A stretch of DNA of 64,000 bases from CALRWV02 sp943371965 (GCA_943371965.1 CALRWV020000007.1:62001-126000), one strand, 5' to 3'. Numbered from the stretch's first letter, positions 25,863-35,307 are shown. Notes: generated by a model not told the origin, from the letters alone. Made by a program: numbers and translations.

Positions 25863-26870
25863 TCAGTCGATTTTTACTTCTTTTCCTGTTTTTGCCGAAA
25901 GATAGATGGCATCAATAAGTTTCATGCGGTCAATTGAATCTTTTGGTGTGCAGGTTGCCGGATGCAGTTTTCTGACTGCACCGATAAAATGTTTCAATTC
26001 ATTTTCGTATGATTTTTTATACATATTCTTGTCATTTTCAACACCACGGGGAGTGATATCTACCAGATTTCCGTGCATCATTTTATGGATATTGAACGGA
26101 TTCATTTTTGCTGAACCTTCAGTTCCATATACACGCATCCACTGTTCATCCGAATCAAGAATTGGTGACCATGAATTTTCTATGTGAATAACACCACCAT
26201 CAAAAAATGCCTGAAAAATACAGGTATCTTCAACTGAGTCAATATTGTGGTGAAAAGTCATTGCAGAAACGGATTTGATTTTGGGAAAATTGGTAAGCCA
26301 GAGAGACAAATCGATCATTAAAATTCCCAAATCAAGTAAAACTCCACCACCGGACTGACTTTTTTTCAATCTCCATGAATGTGCATCACGGATTGGCTTG
26401 TTCCAACCGGCTCTGATGTAATAAATATCGCCCAAATCTTTGTTATCCAGAAAAGTTTTTAAAATCATAGCATCCTGACGGAAACGCTGATTCATACCAA
26501 CCATCACAACACGATCAGTCTTTTTCCAGACATCAAATATTTTCTGAGATTCTTCAAAGTTTCTGGCAATTGGTTTTTCAACCAGAACATGCTTGTTTGC
26601 TTCCAGAGATTCAAGCGTGTATTTCATATGGGTATGGGTTGGCGAACAGATATGAACGGCATCAATTTCTTCGTCAGCCAACAATGCATCAACTGAATTG
26701 TAAACTTTTGCTTTCAGTTTTTCAGCAATCGCTTTTGCACGGTCTTTATCCGGATCATAAACCGCTGCAATTTCAGCATTGCTCATTTTTGACCATAGAG
26801 GAATATGGATTGTTTGGGCAATTTGACCGAGACCAATAATTCCAATTTTGATTATCTGCTGTTCTTTCAT
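25863..26870 (-). CDS. Gfo/Idh/MocA-family NAD(P)-dependent oxidoreductase
   Basis: 335 residues. The N-terminal Rossmann fold begins IKIGIIGLGQIAQTIH. The HICSPTHTHMKYTLESLEANKHVLVEKP stretch includes the conserved EKP lysine near residue 98 of the catalytic set. The C-terminal alpha/beta domain has MVGMNQRF and SGGGVLLDLGILMIDLSLW, with the usual D and H of the active site. These enzymes oxidise or reduce sugars and cyclitols; the substrate cannot be read. It overlaps the end of dxs by four bases, so it is co-translated with isoprenoid synthesis, a link I cannot explain. Confidence 0.9.
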   Translation of the reverse strand: MKEQQIIKIGIIGLGQIAQTIHIPLWSKMSNAEIAAVYDPDKDRAKAIAEKLKAKVYNSVDALLADEEIDAVHICSPTHTHMKYTLESLEANKHVLVEKPIARNFEESQKIFDVWKKTDRVVMVGMNQRFRQDAMILKTFLDNKDLGDIYYIRAGWNKPIRDAHSWRLKKSQSGGGVLLDLGILMIDLSLWLTNFPKIKSVSAMTFHHNIDSVEDTCIFQAFFDGGVIHIENSWSPILDSDEQWMRVYGTEGSAKMNPFNIHKMMHGNLVDITPRGVENDKNMYKKSYENELKHFIGAVRKLHPATCTPKDSIDRMKLIDAIYLSAKTGKEVKID

Positions 26871-28765
26871 GCTTTCACTTCATTTAATACTAAATTTTCA
26901 ATTCTTGACGCTATTGATTGCGGATCAATTCCTGCCATTTTATGACAATCTGCCGGAGTGCCATGTTCAATAAACTGATCAGGAATTCCGATGATTTCAA
27001 TATCACCTTTGAATCTGTTTTTCACGGCAAACTCTGCGATTGCAGAACCAAATCCGCCTAAAATGGTATTTTCTTCGACAGTAACAATTTTATTGAATCT
27101 TGAAAAAACTGAATGAAGCATTTCTTCATCCAATGGTTTTGCAAAACGCATATTCACTATTTCAGGGCGAATTTCCTTTTCAGCTAATATTTTAGTTGCC
27201 TGAATTGCATGATCAACCATAGAACCCAGTGCCAAAACAGCAACATCTTCTCCTTTTTGAAGAATTTCAGCTTTTCCTATTTCAAGCAGTTCGAAATTAT
27301 TTTTGATTGGAACACCCAATCCATTTCCTCTCGGATAGCGGATTGCAGTTGGTCCTTTTTTGTATTTTGTGGCAGTGTAAATCATATCACGCAGTTCTGA
27401 TTCATCTTTGGGCGCCATTAAAACGATATTCGGCAAACACCGCAGATAGGAAATATCAAAAACTCCATGATGTGTTGGCCCGTCTGAACCTACCAAACCG
27501 GCACGATCCAAACAGAAAACAACGGGAAGTTTTTGAAGACAGATATCATGAATAATTTGATCATAACCACGTTGCAGGAATGTAGAATAAATTGCAGTAA
27601 TTGGTGTCATTTTCTCACATGCAAGCCCTGCAGCAAAAGTTACTGCATGTTGTTCTGCAATTCCGACATCAAAGAAACGTTCCGGCATTTCGGCTGCCAG
27701 AAATTTCAGACCGGTTCCAGATGGCATTGCTGCTGTTATTCCAACAATTGAATCATCTTCCTTTGCAAGTTGAACAACTGCTTTTCCAAACGCATCGGTA
27801 TAAGAAATCGGGCCGGATGCTTTTTTCGCGAAAATTCCACTTTCTTTATCAAATGGTGTTGGTCCATGAAAAGCCAACTGATCTTCTTCAGCCGGAGCAT
27901 AACCTTTTCCTTTTACCGTCAGAATATGAAGGAATTTAGGTCCTTTGATATTTTTCAAATGTTTTAAAGTATCAACTAATTTCGGAAGGTCATGACCATC
28001 GATCGGTCCATAATATTTGAATCCGAAAGATTCGAAAAGCATTCCCGGAGTTAGAGCAGCTTTTAAACCATCTTCAATTTTAGCTGCCACCGTGCGCATC
28101 TGATCGCCGAAACCTTTCAGTTTTCCAAGCAGATCGTAAACTTCATCGCGGAATTTGTTGTAGGTTTTTGAAGTGGTTATTTCAGTGAGATAATCATTCA
28201 AAGCGCCCGTACTGGGATCTATACCCATTCTGTTGTCGTTTAAAATGACAAGAAAATCATCCTGAATAAATCCACCGTTATTCAAAGCTTCAAATGCCAT
28301 TCCACCGGTTAAAGCGCCATCACCAATAACTGCAACAACATGTTTTCCTGTGTTTTGAAGATTACTGGCAACAGACATTCCCAAAGCTGCGGAAATTGAA
28401 GTTGAAGAATGCCCAACGCCAAAAGTATCGTATTCAGATTCAGAACGTTTTGGAAAACCGGAAAGCCCCTGAAATTTTCTGTTCGTGTGAAAATTATCTC
28501 GTCTGCCTGTTAGAATTTTATGGGGATAAGCTTGATGACCAACATCCCAAACAACGAGATCATTCGGCGTATTGTAGACGTGATGAAGCGCAACTGTCAA
28601 TTCAATTACACCAAGACTGGCTCCAAGATGTCCTCCGTTTTTGCTGACTACATCAACGATAAAATCACGGAGTTCCTGTGAAAGTTGCTTAAGCTCCTGT
28701 GCCGACAGGTGTTTCATGTCTGCGGGAGAATTTACTTTACTTAAAACAGGTCCGGCTTGAAACAT
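26867..28765 (-). CDS. dxs: 1-deoxy-D-xylulose-5-phosphate synthase
   Basis: 632 residues, normal for Dxs. Thiamine-diphosphate enzyme that condenses pyruvate and glyceraldehyde 3-phosphate, the entry to the MEP isoprenoid pathway. It shows NGGHLGASLGVIELTVALH near residue 42, WDVGHQAYPHKILTGR, the ThDP motif GDGALTGGMAFEALNNGG...ND near 148, GPIDGHD, and the transketolase-like C-terminus with DRAGLVGSDGPTHHG and IRYPRG. It lies six bases after xseB and overlaps the oxidoreductase gene; xseB-dxs adjacency is common in bacteria. It would supply precursors for menaquinone and for the prenyl chain used by the GGGP synthase. Confidence 0.98.
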   Translation of the reverse strand: MFQAGPVLSKVNSPADMKHLSAQELKQLSQELRDFIVDVVSKNGGHLGASLGVIELTVALHHVYNTPNDLVVWDVGHQAYPHKILTGRRDNFHTNRKFQGLSGFPKRSESEYDTFGVGHSSTSISAALGMSVASNLQNTGKHVVAVIGDGALTGGMAFEALNNGGFIQDDFLVILNDNRMGIDPSTGALNDYLTEITTSKTYNKFRDEVYDLLGKLKGFGDQMRTVAAKIEDGLKAALTPGMLFESFGFKYYGPIDGHDLPKLVDTLKHLKNIKGPKFLHILTVKGKGYAPAEEDQLAFHGPTPFDKESGIFAKKASGPISYTDAFGKAVVQLAKEDDSIVGITAAMPSGTGLKFLAAEMPERFFDVGIAEQHAVTFAAGLACEKMTPITAIYSTFLQRGYDQIIHDICLQKLPVVFCLDRAGLVGSDGPTHHGVFDISYLRCLPNIVLMAPKDESELRDMIYTATKYKKGPTAIRYPRGNGLGVPIKNNFELLEIGKAEILQKGEDVAVLALGSMVDHAIQATKILAEKEIRPEIVNMRFAKPLDEEMLHSVFSRFNKIVTVEENTILGGFGSAIAEFAVKNRFKGDIEIIGIPDQFIEHGTPADCHKMAGIDPQSIASRIENLVLNEVKA

Positions 28766-28771
28766 ACCAGT

Positions 28772-29005
28772 TTATCCTTCTGAATTTTGTTCTTCGTTCA
28801 ATTTCTTTTGAAGCGTAACAACTTTCGTTTCAGCTTCATTCAGCCGTTTCAGACAGCTTTTTGAAAGAATTATTCCTTCTTCATACAATTTTATTGAATC
28901 ATCCAAACCAATATTTCCCTGTTCAAGAAGTTCAACAATCTGTTCAAGACGGGAAAGATTTTCTTCGAAATTTGGTTCTTTTGACCGCGATTTTGGTTCT
29001 GACAT
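28772..29005 (-). CDS. xseB: Exodeoxyribonuclease VII small subunit
   Basis: 77 residues, standard for XseB, which assembles in several copies on XseA. The core FEENLSRLEQIVELLEQGNIGLDDSIKLYEEG with KSCLKRL after it is diagnostic. It is separated from xseA by 141 bp holding an imperfect inverted repeat and its own predicted promoter, so xseB-dxs can be transcribed independently of xseA. Confidence 0.95.
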   Translation of the reverse strand: MSEPKSRSKEPNFEENLSRLEQIVELLEQGNIGLDDSIKLYEEGIILSKSCLKRLNEAETKVVTLQKKLNEEQNSEG

Positions 29006-29038
29006 GAATGCAACGAATATTAGTTATTTTAATTGTTA

Positions 29039-29069
29039 CGAAGATAGGATTCCGAAAAGTAAAAGACAA
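29039..29069 (-). promoter_or_regulatory. Predicted xseB-dxs promoter (TTG-N20-TATCTTCG)
   Basis: Minus strand: TTG at 29069-29067, preceded by T (TTTG on that strand), a 20-bp spacer, TATCTTCG at 29046-29039; one mismatch to TAnnTTTG. Confidence 0.6.
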
Positions 29070-29074
29070 AGGTC

Positions 29075-29136
29075 GGGTAATAAGTGATGCGTAATGAGTA
29101 ATGTGTGTTTTTCGCATTACACATCACGCATAACCC
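29075..29136. repeat. Imperfect inverted repeat between xseA and xseB
   Basis: Arms 29075-29098 and 29113-29136 pair at 19 of 24 positions around a 14-nt loop. The sequence is built from repeated words such as GTAATG and GTGATGCGTAATG. It may act as a hairpin terminator for xseA or be a dispersed repeat. Confidence 0.6.
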
Positions 29137-29146
29137 GTCACATAAT

Positions 29147-30337
29147 TCATTCCACTTTTGCACCGAGTTTTCCGTCATGGAAAGTCAATTCAATTTTATC
29201 GTGATTGAAGAGTTCTTTTGACGATACGATAACCTTGTTTCCCCTTTTCACCATCGTATAACCGCGTTTTAAAACATTTTGCGGATTAAAAGCTTCAAGA
29301 TGGCTTTTCAGATTTTTTACTTTGTTTTTTTCATGAATAAAAACGTTATCCATTACCCTTTTCATTCTGAACGACATATCATCCAGTTTTTGTGCCTTGA
29401 AACGGATCAGCTCAATGGGTTTATTGAGTGCATAGCTTTTTGCATGACCCAAAACCTGCTGCTTCAGATTTTTGATGTGGTTTCTAATATTCCTGTTCAA
29501 GTGATCCTGAATTCCGAGCAGGTAGCTTTCAACTTCAATTTTTTCCTTAACAACTATTTCACCAGCCATACTTGGAGTTGCGGCCCGAACATCAGCAACG
29601 AAATCCGAAATGGTGAAATCAACTTCATGACCGACCGCAGAAATTATTGGAATTTTCGATTTGAATATTGCCCTTGCCACAACTTCTTCATTGAAAGCCC
29701 ATAAATCTTCAAGTGAACCGCCACCTCGGCCAATTATCATAACATCAACTGGAAAGTGTTTATTGAAGTACTTGATTCCTTCCGCAATTTCTTCGGCACT
29801 TCCAACTCCCTGAACTTTGACCGGAAACAGATAAATTTGAACCATTGGCATCCGGCGTGAAATAACCGTCATCAAATCCTGAATGGCTGCTCCAGTCGGG
29901 GAAGTTACAATTCCAATTTTCTCCGGATATTCAGGCAATTCCTTTTTATGGATCGAATCAAACAATCCTTCTTCATATAATTTCTGTTTCAACTGTTCAA
30001 ACGCTTTTTGAAGTTCCCCAACTCCAGAAGGACGAACCTGCTTAATAACCATCTGATAACGGCCATGTGGTTCATAAACAGTAAGACTTCCTTCAGCAAT
30101 GACTTTCATTCCGTCACGGGGCTGAACGGAAAGATTGGCAACTGAACTTCTCCAGATGACCGCTGGAAGTTGAGCAGAATCGTCTTTTAGAGTGAGATAG
30201 ATATGACCTGAAACCTGCGATTTGCAGTTTGATATTTCACCCTCAAGAACCAGATCATAAAAACCGTTTTCAAGAACAGTTTTGATTTGTCTGGTTAGTT
30301 GGGTGATGGTTTGTGTTTGCTGTGAGAAAAGATCCAT
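29147..30337 (-). CDS. xseA: Exodeoxyribonuclease VII large subunit
   Basis: 396 residues, the usual length. N-terminal OB fold for single-stranded DNA: LTRQIKTVLENGF, VLEGEISNCKSQVSGHIYLTLKD, and a PAVIWRS strand. The catalytic part has the GIVTSPTGAAIQDLMTVISRRMP motif near residue 132, MIIGRGGGSLEDLWAFNEEVVARAI, and SAVGHEVDFTISDFVADVRAATPSMAGE. A coiled coil precedes the C-terminal LKRGYTMVKRGN. Repair nuclease with XseB, encoded just downstream. It follows the SGNH gene by 11 bp. Confidence 0.97.
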   Translation of the reverse strand: MDLFSQQTQTITQLTRQIKTVLENGFYDLVLEGEISNCKSQVSGHIYLTLKDDSAQLPAVIWRSSVANLSVQPRDGMKVIAEGSLTVYEPHGRYQMVIKQVRPSGVGELQKAFEQLKQKLYEEGLFDSIHKKELPEYPEKIGIVTSPTGAAIQDLMTVISRRMPMVQIYLFPVKVQGVGSAEEIAEGIKYFNKHFPVDVMIIGRGGGSLEDLWAFNEEVVARAIFKSKIPIISAVGHEVDFTISDFVADVRAATPSMAGEIVVKEKIEVESYLLGIQDHLNRNIRNHIKNLKQQVLGHAKSYALNKPIELIRFKAQKLDDMSFRMKRVMDNVFIHEKNKVKNLKSHLEAFNPQNVLKRGYTMVKRGNKVIVSSKELFNHDKIELTFHDGKLGAKVE

Positions 30338-30348
30338 AGGAGTATAAA

Positions 30349-31497
30349 TTAATTTCCTTTATAATTTGAAGTCATGTTCACCATTTTAACAATTTCTGAA
30401 GCAATTATTTCATTTGATTGTTCAGATACATGAACCAAATCAACAAAAACTGTAGCATTTGATTGATTTAAAATCCCAGAAAAATCTAAAATCTCATTTG
30501 AAGGCAATGACAATATACTCTGATAAGATTTTTGGGCAAATAGTTTCAGTGTTGAATCAGAACAATTCGGATCAAATTTTAAATTTAATTCTTCTTCCGA
30601 TTTTGGTTCTTTGAAAAACAGAATTGGTTGCAGAATTATTTTATAATCGAATTTATAAATCAATGATAATTTATCAATAAATTCAATATTTTTCCTGTAA
30701 ACTTCTTTTGTTTCATTTACCAATTTTTGCTGTTTACTTACTGAAAGATTTGAATTTCTTGAATCAGACTTTAATTTTTCTGAAATGATATGTAATATTT
30801 TATAGATTTTGGAGTTCTCCACAATCAGTATTTTCGTTGTTTCAAAAATCTGGTTCAAGTATGACGATCTTCTAAGTGAAAGTGCAGCATCAACTTCTTC
30901 AGTTAATGGAACCCGATCTGCCAATTTATAATGGTAAGTACTTAAAACATCATTTGCACCTTCATAAAAAATCACATAATCCGGACGATTTCCCAATTTT
31001 AATTGTTGAACCAAATCAATAAGATTCTGTGAAAAAATATATCCCAGTTGTCCCCAATTTTCAATATTCCATTTTTTATTTTGACTGTAAGAATATTTTG
31101 CCATCAAAGATGGGATAGTATATTCAGTTCTCTGATAAACTCCCCAAATTGTTGAACCACCAAACACCCAAACCTTTTTGACTGTAGAATCATTCTTTTC
31201 AAAATAATTTTTTACTGTTCTGTTTCTGTTTAAACTGTCAATCTGATAGTATAATGGGTTTTCAGCCAGAGGAACTGCTTTCCATCCGGAAAAAGGGAAA
31301 TGTACAGGTTTCAATTTTTTATTTTCCTGAAACAAATCATCTGCCCATTTCTGATTTTTGTAAGGAGACAATTTAATTCGATGATCTACAGTCATTATTT
31401 TATCGTAATTGACAAGAAATGAAATAAATTGGAGCCCAATTTCAAGAAATAATACCGAGAAGAAAAAGGTGATGGTTATAAAAAGCAATTTTTTCAT
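30349..31497 (-). CDS. SGNH/GDSL-fold hydrolase-like envelope protein
   Basis: 382 residues with one N-terminal membrane helix or signal anchor (about 3-27), so the catalytic part is periplasmic. SGNH blocks can be seen: block I as VFGGSTIWG (Ser115), a block II/III-like YEGANDVLSTY near residue 175 with the Gly/Asn pair, and block V as DLVHVSE (Asp353, His356). Members act as esterases or O-acetyl transfer/removal enzymes on glycans and lipids. It is the last gene of the radical SAM/glycosyltransferase run, four bases downstream of the methyltransferase, which suggests it modifies the product of that cluster. Confidence 0.75.
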   Translation of the reverse strand: MKKLLFITITFFFSVLFLEIGLQFISFLVNYDKIMTVDHRIKLSPYKNQKWADDLFQENKKLKPVHFPFSGWKAVPLAENPLYYQIDSLNRNRTVKNYFEKNDSTVKKVWVFGGSTIWGVYQRTEYTIPSLMAKYSYSQNKKWNIENWGQLGYIFSQNLIDLVQQLKLGNRPDYVIFYEGANDVLSTYHYKLADRVPLTEEVDAALSLRRSSYLNQIFETTKILIVENSKIYKILHIISEKLKSDSRNSNLSVSKQQKLVNETKEVYRKNIEFIDKLSLIYKFDYKIILQPILFFKEPKSEEELNLKFDPNCSDSTLKLFAQKSYQSILSLPSNEILDFSGILNQSNATVFVDLVHVSEQSNEIIASEIVKMVNMTSNYKGN

Positions 31498-31500
31498 TAA

Positions 31501-32271
31501 CTATTTAAAGACCTTTTTTTCCAAAACAAAAATCAAATGATCTCCGAAGGGAGAAAACAATCGTGATGCATTATAATCAAGTTTTCCCAGAAGTTTTGAA
31601 AATCCCGGAAACTTTTCCACCCATTTTCCCAAATAACTTGGAGGAAGAAAAATTCCTAATCCCTGAATTGAAACCAAATCGAAAGAGTTTCCGAAACTCT
31701 TTATTAGATCAGAAAAAGTTGGATACCAGATTTTCATTTCACCTGATTCTGTTTTGTAAATTGCCGGTTGATTGAAACGGCGGAATGCTTTCTTAAAATC
31801 AAAACGGATTGAAAACCAGAACATTTCCCAAAAACACCATTTTCCCATCGGAACCAAAATTATTTTTGAACCTGGTTTCGTAATTTCAGCCAATGAATCT
31901 GACAACTTTTTCCATTCATTAATAGTATTAATTCCCCCAAAATTGGAAAGCACCCCGTCAAATTCATTCAGAACTTTTACCGAACTGATTTCAGAAAAAG
32001 ATTTCTGCTGAAAACTGACCCTGCGTTTTATTTCAACATCCTGAAGTGACAGTTTTTCTTTCGCAACTTTTATCATTTCTGGGGAAGAATCAGTCGCAGT
32101 TACAAACATTCCCTGTTTTGCCATCCAGATTGCATCTTCACCGGTTCCGCAATTGATTTCAAGAATATGATTGCCAGATTTAAAATGTTTTCTAACAACA
32201 TCCCAAACTTGCTGACGCAGCATTCTTCCCAATGAACTGTTCGTAAATTCCGAATCATATTTTTTTGCCAT
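31501..32271 (-). CDS. Class I SAM-dependent methyltransferase
   Basis: 256 residues from ATG 32271. The open frame continues to 32445, but that part overlaps the upstream gene and consists of low-complexity repeat words, so I trim it; an ATT seven codons up-frame or ATG 32388 are alternatives. The N-terminus MAKKYDSEFTNSSLG is typical for the family. Motif I is ILEINCGTGEDAIWMA near residue 46, followed by VTATDSSPEMIKVAK. The middle has FDGVLSNFGGIN. The C-terminal half probably forms the acceptor site. The substrate is unknown; in context a sugar, lipid or the radical SAM product. Confidence 0.8.
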   Translation of the reverse strand: MAKKYDSEFTNSSLGRMLRQQVWDVVRKHFKSGNHILEINCGTGEDAIWMAKQGMFVTATDSSPEMIKVAKEKLSLQDVEIKRRVSFQQKSFSEISSVKVLNEFDGVLSNFGGINTINEWKKLSDSLAEITKPGSKIILVPMGKWCFWEMFWFSIRFDFKKAFRRFNQPAIYKTESGEMKIWYPTFSDLIKSFGNSFDLVSIQGLGIFLPPSYLGKWVEKFPGFSKLLGKLDYNASRLFSPFGDHLIFVLEKKVFK

Positions 32272-32289
32272 GGAATCAAAAATTCGTGA

Positions 32290-32370
32290 GTCTGGGGGAG
32301 AGACCACGGACGATAGACCACTGACAACAGCATTGTTTTTTTCTGTCTCTTGTCCCCTGTCTCCTATCAC
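32290..32370. repeat. Low-complexity word-repeat spacer
   Basis: Short repeated words: ACCACGGACGATAGACCACTGAC and a CTGTCTCTTGTCCCCTGTCTCC block with iterated TGTC/CTC units. It lies between the two coding regions and inflates the methyltransferase frame. Confidence 0.5.
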
Positions 32371-32377
32371 CGTTAGA

Positions 32378-33823
32378 TCACCACGCATGTTCGGCTCTTT
32401 CTTTTGCAGACCAACCGCGTCCTGATGGAATTTGTTCCTTTTCATTTTTCGTCAGGAACATTCCAATTCTACCAAGTAATGAATGGATGAACAGTTTGAA
32501 CATTTTATAAATATCAAAAGATTTTTTATGAATCAGTTGTGAAAGCAAGACGTCATTCACCATCCATTTTGTTACGTGATTGTAAAATTTCTTTGAATAT
32601 CTTCCCTGAACAATATAATCTCGGTCGTTCATAAAATCCCAATCAAAATTCGAGACTACTTTATGCTCAACTTCATTGTAATATTTCGTCCCTTTAATGG
32701 GATAAGAAACGGTTGTAAGAAAAATATCAGGATTCGATTTCTTCAGGTGATATACAGTTTCCTTCAAATCAGAAATTTTTTCACCTTCATAACCAAGCAT
32801 GATAAACATTCCAACTTGAATTCCCTTTTCCTGAAGCAGTTTTGTTTTCCGTTGAACGTCAGCCGTATTGGTTTTTCGTTGCATTGAATCAAGAATTTTC
32901 TGTGATCCGCTTTCTGCCCCAATCCACAAACGCGTACACCCCATTTCTGATAAGGCGTCAATTACATCTTCACTTAATCTGTCAGCTCGACTTATACATT
33001 CAAAAGGAATTTTGATTTCACGTTTTTTCAGCTCTGCGGCAAAATTCAGAAACCAATTTTTGTTGATTGTCAAAACATCGTCAGCATACCATAATTGATC
33101 AGGAATGTATTTTTTTTGAATCCATGCAATTTCATTGGCCACATCCTCAACAGTTCGTCTCCGGTGACTTTCTCCAAAAACAGAGTGGCTGCACCACGTA
33201 CAAGTATAGGGGCATCCTCTTGCGGTTATTATAGAAGTTGAACTTGCCCCATGAAATTGTTTCCATGTCTGCAAATATTCATCAAGATTTATTGAATCTC
33301 TATCAGGCCATGGAAGATCAGACAAATTTTCAATTTGAGTCCTTGGTTTGGTCTTCACCAGTTTTCTGTTGGTGTCGAAAAAAGCAATTCCATCAATTTC
33401 GTTCAGACTTTTTTCGGATTTGTTTAAATAAAATGGAATCAGTTCTTCAAGCGTCAATTCGCCTTCTCCGATTACAACCACATCAGCACCGCGTTTTAAA
33501 TATTCTTCAGCATAATAAGGAGGTTCCGGACCACCTAAAATAATTATCGATCCATACTTTTTACAAATCTGAATCATTTTTAAGATATTGAATTTGGTCA
33601 TCAGGTTGCAGTAAAGTCCAACAACTGGAGGATTATTTAAAGCAATATATTTTTCGTAATCTGCCAAATTATTAAATGTGCTGTCATAAATTTCAACGGA
33701 GATTTTTTTCGATTTAAGATAGGAGGAAATATAAAGCAACCCCAAAGTTGGATATGGCTTCATGATTTTTTGTTCATGAGCATCTTCTGAAATAAAATAG
33801 CCGTGAGAAAGAAGAATATCCAT
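32378..33823 (-). CDS. Radical SAM protein with N-terminal B12-binding-like domain (2nd of pair)
   Basis: 481 residues. Residues about 1-150 are a cobalamin-binding-like Rossmann fold (LGLLYISSYLK, GGPEPPYYAEEYLKRGADVVVIGEGE), without the canonical DxHxxG. The radical SAM core starts at ARGCPYTCTWC, with the [4Fe-4S] ligands Cys204, Cys208, Cys211. A LWIGAESGSQKILDSMQRKT stretch follows near residue 283, a signature of the BchE/oxidative-cyclase-type class. A C-terminal tail of about 70 residues follows. It is similar to the neighbour at 33853, so the pair is a duplication. Such enzymes methylate unreactive carbons or rearrange rings. The product is unknown. Confidence 0.88.
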   Translation of the reverse strand: MDILLSHGYFISEDAHEQKIMKPYPTLGLLYISSYLKSKKISVEIYDSTFNNLADYEKYIALNNPPVVGLYCNLMTKFNILKMIQICKKYGSIIILGGPEPPYYAEEYLKRGADVVVIGEGELTLEELIPFYLNKSEKSLNEIDGIAFFDTNRKLVKTKPRTQIENLSDLPWPDRDSINLDEYLQTWKQFHGASSTSIITARGCPYTCTWCSHSVFGESHRRRTVEDVANEIAWIQKKYIPDQLWYADDVLTINKNWFLNFAAELKKREIKIPFECISRADRLSEDVIDALSEMGCTRLWIGAESGSQKILDSMQRKTNTADVQRKTKLLQEKGIQVGMFIMLGYEGEKISDLKETVYHLKKSNPDIFLTTVSYPIKGTKYYNEVEHKVVSNFDWDFMNDRDYIVQGRYSKKFYNHVTKWMVNDVLLSQLIHKKSFDIYKMFKLFIHSLLGRIGMFLTKNEKEQIPSGRGWSAKERAEHAW

Positions 33824-33828
33824 TGAAA

Positions 33829-33862
33829 TAATTAAGAATTAAGAATGTGGAATTAAGAATTT
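33829..33862. repeat. Short direct repeats of AATTAAGAAT type
   Basis: Three tandem-like copies of (A)TTAAGAAT between the two radical SAM genes. A low-complexity spacer with no gene. Confidence 0.5.
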
Positions 33863-35307
33863 ATACTAATGCGAAGTGATGAAGTCTTCATTTTGTTCAA
33901 TTTGAATCTGTCATAAATCAGGAATAATGAACCGGCAATTATTTTTGCAGATTCAGCTAATTTTATTTTACCGTTCAAAATATTGTTTATCCATTTTTTT
34001 AACCGGTACTCTCTATGAACCACTTTATAAAGCTGACGGTAAAAATGAGAAGTGTAGGTTCCATCAAACATCATTTCAAGGTCATCGGAGTGTTGCCAGT
34101 TTTTCTTTTCCCCAAGTTTGTTTTTAATCCGTTCATAAAATTTTGTTCCGGGCAGCGGGTATGAAACAGATATCCCGATATCATCTGGAATCAAATCTTT
34201 AACCATTTTCCGTGTCAAAAAAATATCTGCATAGTTTTCACCGGAGTATCCAAACTGAAGAAAGAACGCAATTTTGACTTTATTCGTTCGAAGCAATTCA
34301 GTTGCTTCATAAATCTGCTCAACTTTAGTTCCCTTATCCATAGCATCAAGAATTTTCTGTGACCCCGATTCTGCACCAATCCAAACAATTTCACATCCTG
34401 TTGATGCGAGTTGGGCAGCTGTATTTCCCTTCACAATCAAATCTGCACGTGATAAGCATTTGTAAGGAATTTTTACATTTTTCTTTTCAAGTTCAACCTG
34501 AAATGCTTCAAGCCAACCGGGTTTCAGTCCAAAAATATCATCGGTGATCCAAATGTGGTCAACCTGATATTTTTGTTTCAAATCTGAAAACAGCTTAGCA
34601 ATCCTTTCGGCTGAATGGTTGTGATAAACCTGACCATAAATCGGTTTCGCACACCAATTGCAGTGAAACGGGCATCCGCGGGTGGTGGAAACATTAAGGG
34701 AAAAATATCCACTCTTTTTTTTCCAGATGGAACGGTACTTTTCAATATCTATCAGATCATAATCAGGTTCTGGAAGATCGTCCAAATTATCAATCTGTTT
34801 TTGTGATTGGGTTTGATAAATCAATTCGTCCTTCAAAAATCTGATTCCATTAACGCTTCCCCAATTTGATTTTTCGTCAAGATTTTGAAGCCAATTTAAT
34901 ACTGACTGTTCAGCTTCCCCAACAAAAACAACATCAGCCCCCGCATTCAGATAAAATTCAGAATGATCCGTTGCGTCGGATGAAGAAACTCCAACTTTCA
35001 ATCCCTTTGATTTTGCAAGTTGAATCAGTGATTTTGAAGTTTCCCTCATATTGGAGAGACACATCTTTGTCAGATAATTGAATTCATCATCGTACAAAAG
35101 CAGAATGGAACCGGAATTTGATTTGATGAATTCCAATCCTTCATCAACAGAATTTGCCAGCATACCATCAAAGAATGAAACTGTTAAATTGTTTTTTTTC
35201 AGCACTGAACTTAAATACAAATCACCCAATGGAGGATACGGCATATCACGCTGCCATTCTTTTGGGTCGTAACAGCGGAAATAAGATTGCATCAATAAAA
35301 CGTTCAT
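33853..35307 (-). CDS. Radical SAM protein with N-terminal B12-binding-like domain (1st of pair)
   Basis: 484 residues, same architecture as the next gene: B12-binding-like domain (about 1-150, with PYPPLGDLYLSSVLKK and AGADVVFVGEAE), then TTRGCPFHCNWC with Cys212, Cys216, Cys219, then VWIGAESGSQKILDAMDKGT and a basic C-terminal tail. The ATG overlaps the stop of the glycosyltransferase fusion gene by four bases, so it is co-translated with it. Differences in the core suggest distinct substrates rather than redundancy. Partner enzymes nearby are a methyltransferase and an SGNH hydrolase. Confidence 0.88.
   Translation of the reverse strand: MNVLLMQSYFRCYDPKEWQRDMPYPPLGDLYLSSVLKKNNLTVSFFDGMLANSVDEGLEFIKSNSGSILLLYDDEFNYLTKMCLSNMRETSKSLIQLAKSKGLKVGVSSSDATDHSEFYLNAGADVVFVGEAEQSVLNWLQNLDEKSNWGSVNGIRFLKDELIYQTQSQKQIDNLDDLPEPDYDLIDIEKYRSIWKKKSGYFSLNVSTTRGCPFHCNWCAKPIYGQVYHNHSAERIAKLFSDLKQKYQVDHIWITDDIFGLKPGWLEAFQVELEKKNVKIPYKCLSRADLIVKGNTAAQLASTGCEIVWIGAESGSQKILDAMDKGTKVEQIYEATELLRTNKVKIAFFLQFGYSGENYADIFLTRKMVKDLIPDDIGISVSYPLPGTKFYERIKNKLGEKKNWQHSDDLEMMFDGTYTSHFYRQLYKVVHREYRLKKWINNILNGKIKLAESAKIIAGSLFLIYDRFKLNKMKTSSLRISINS

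Noticed and set aside
27601..27939. 112-codon + strand frame
   Set aside because: Antisense shadow of dxs.
29070..29146. CRISPR-like or tandem repeat array
   Set aside because: Only imperfect inverted words, no regular spacers or direct repeats.
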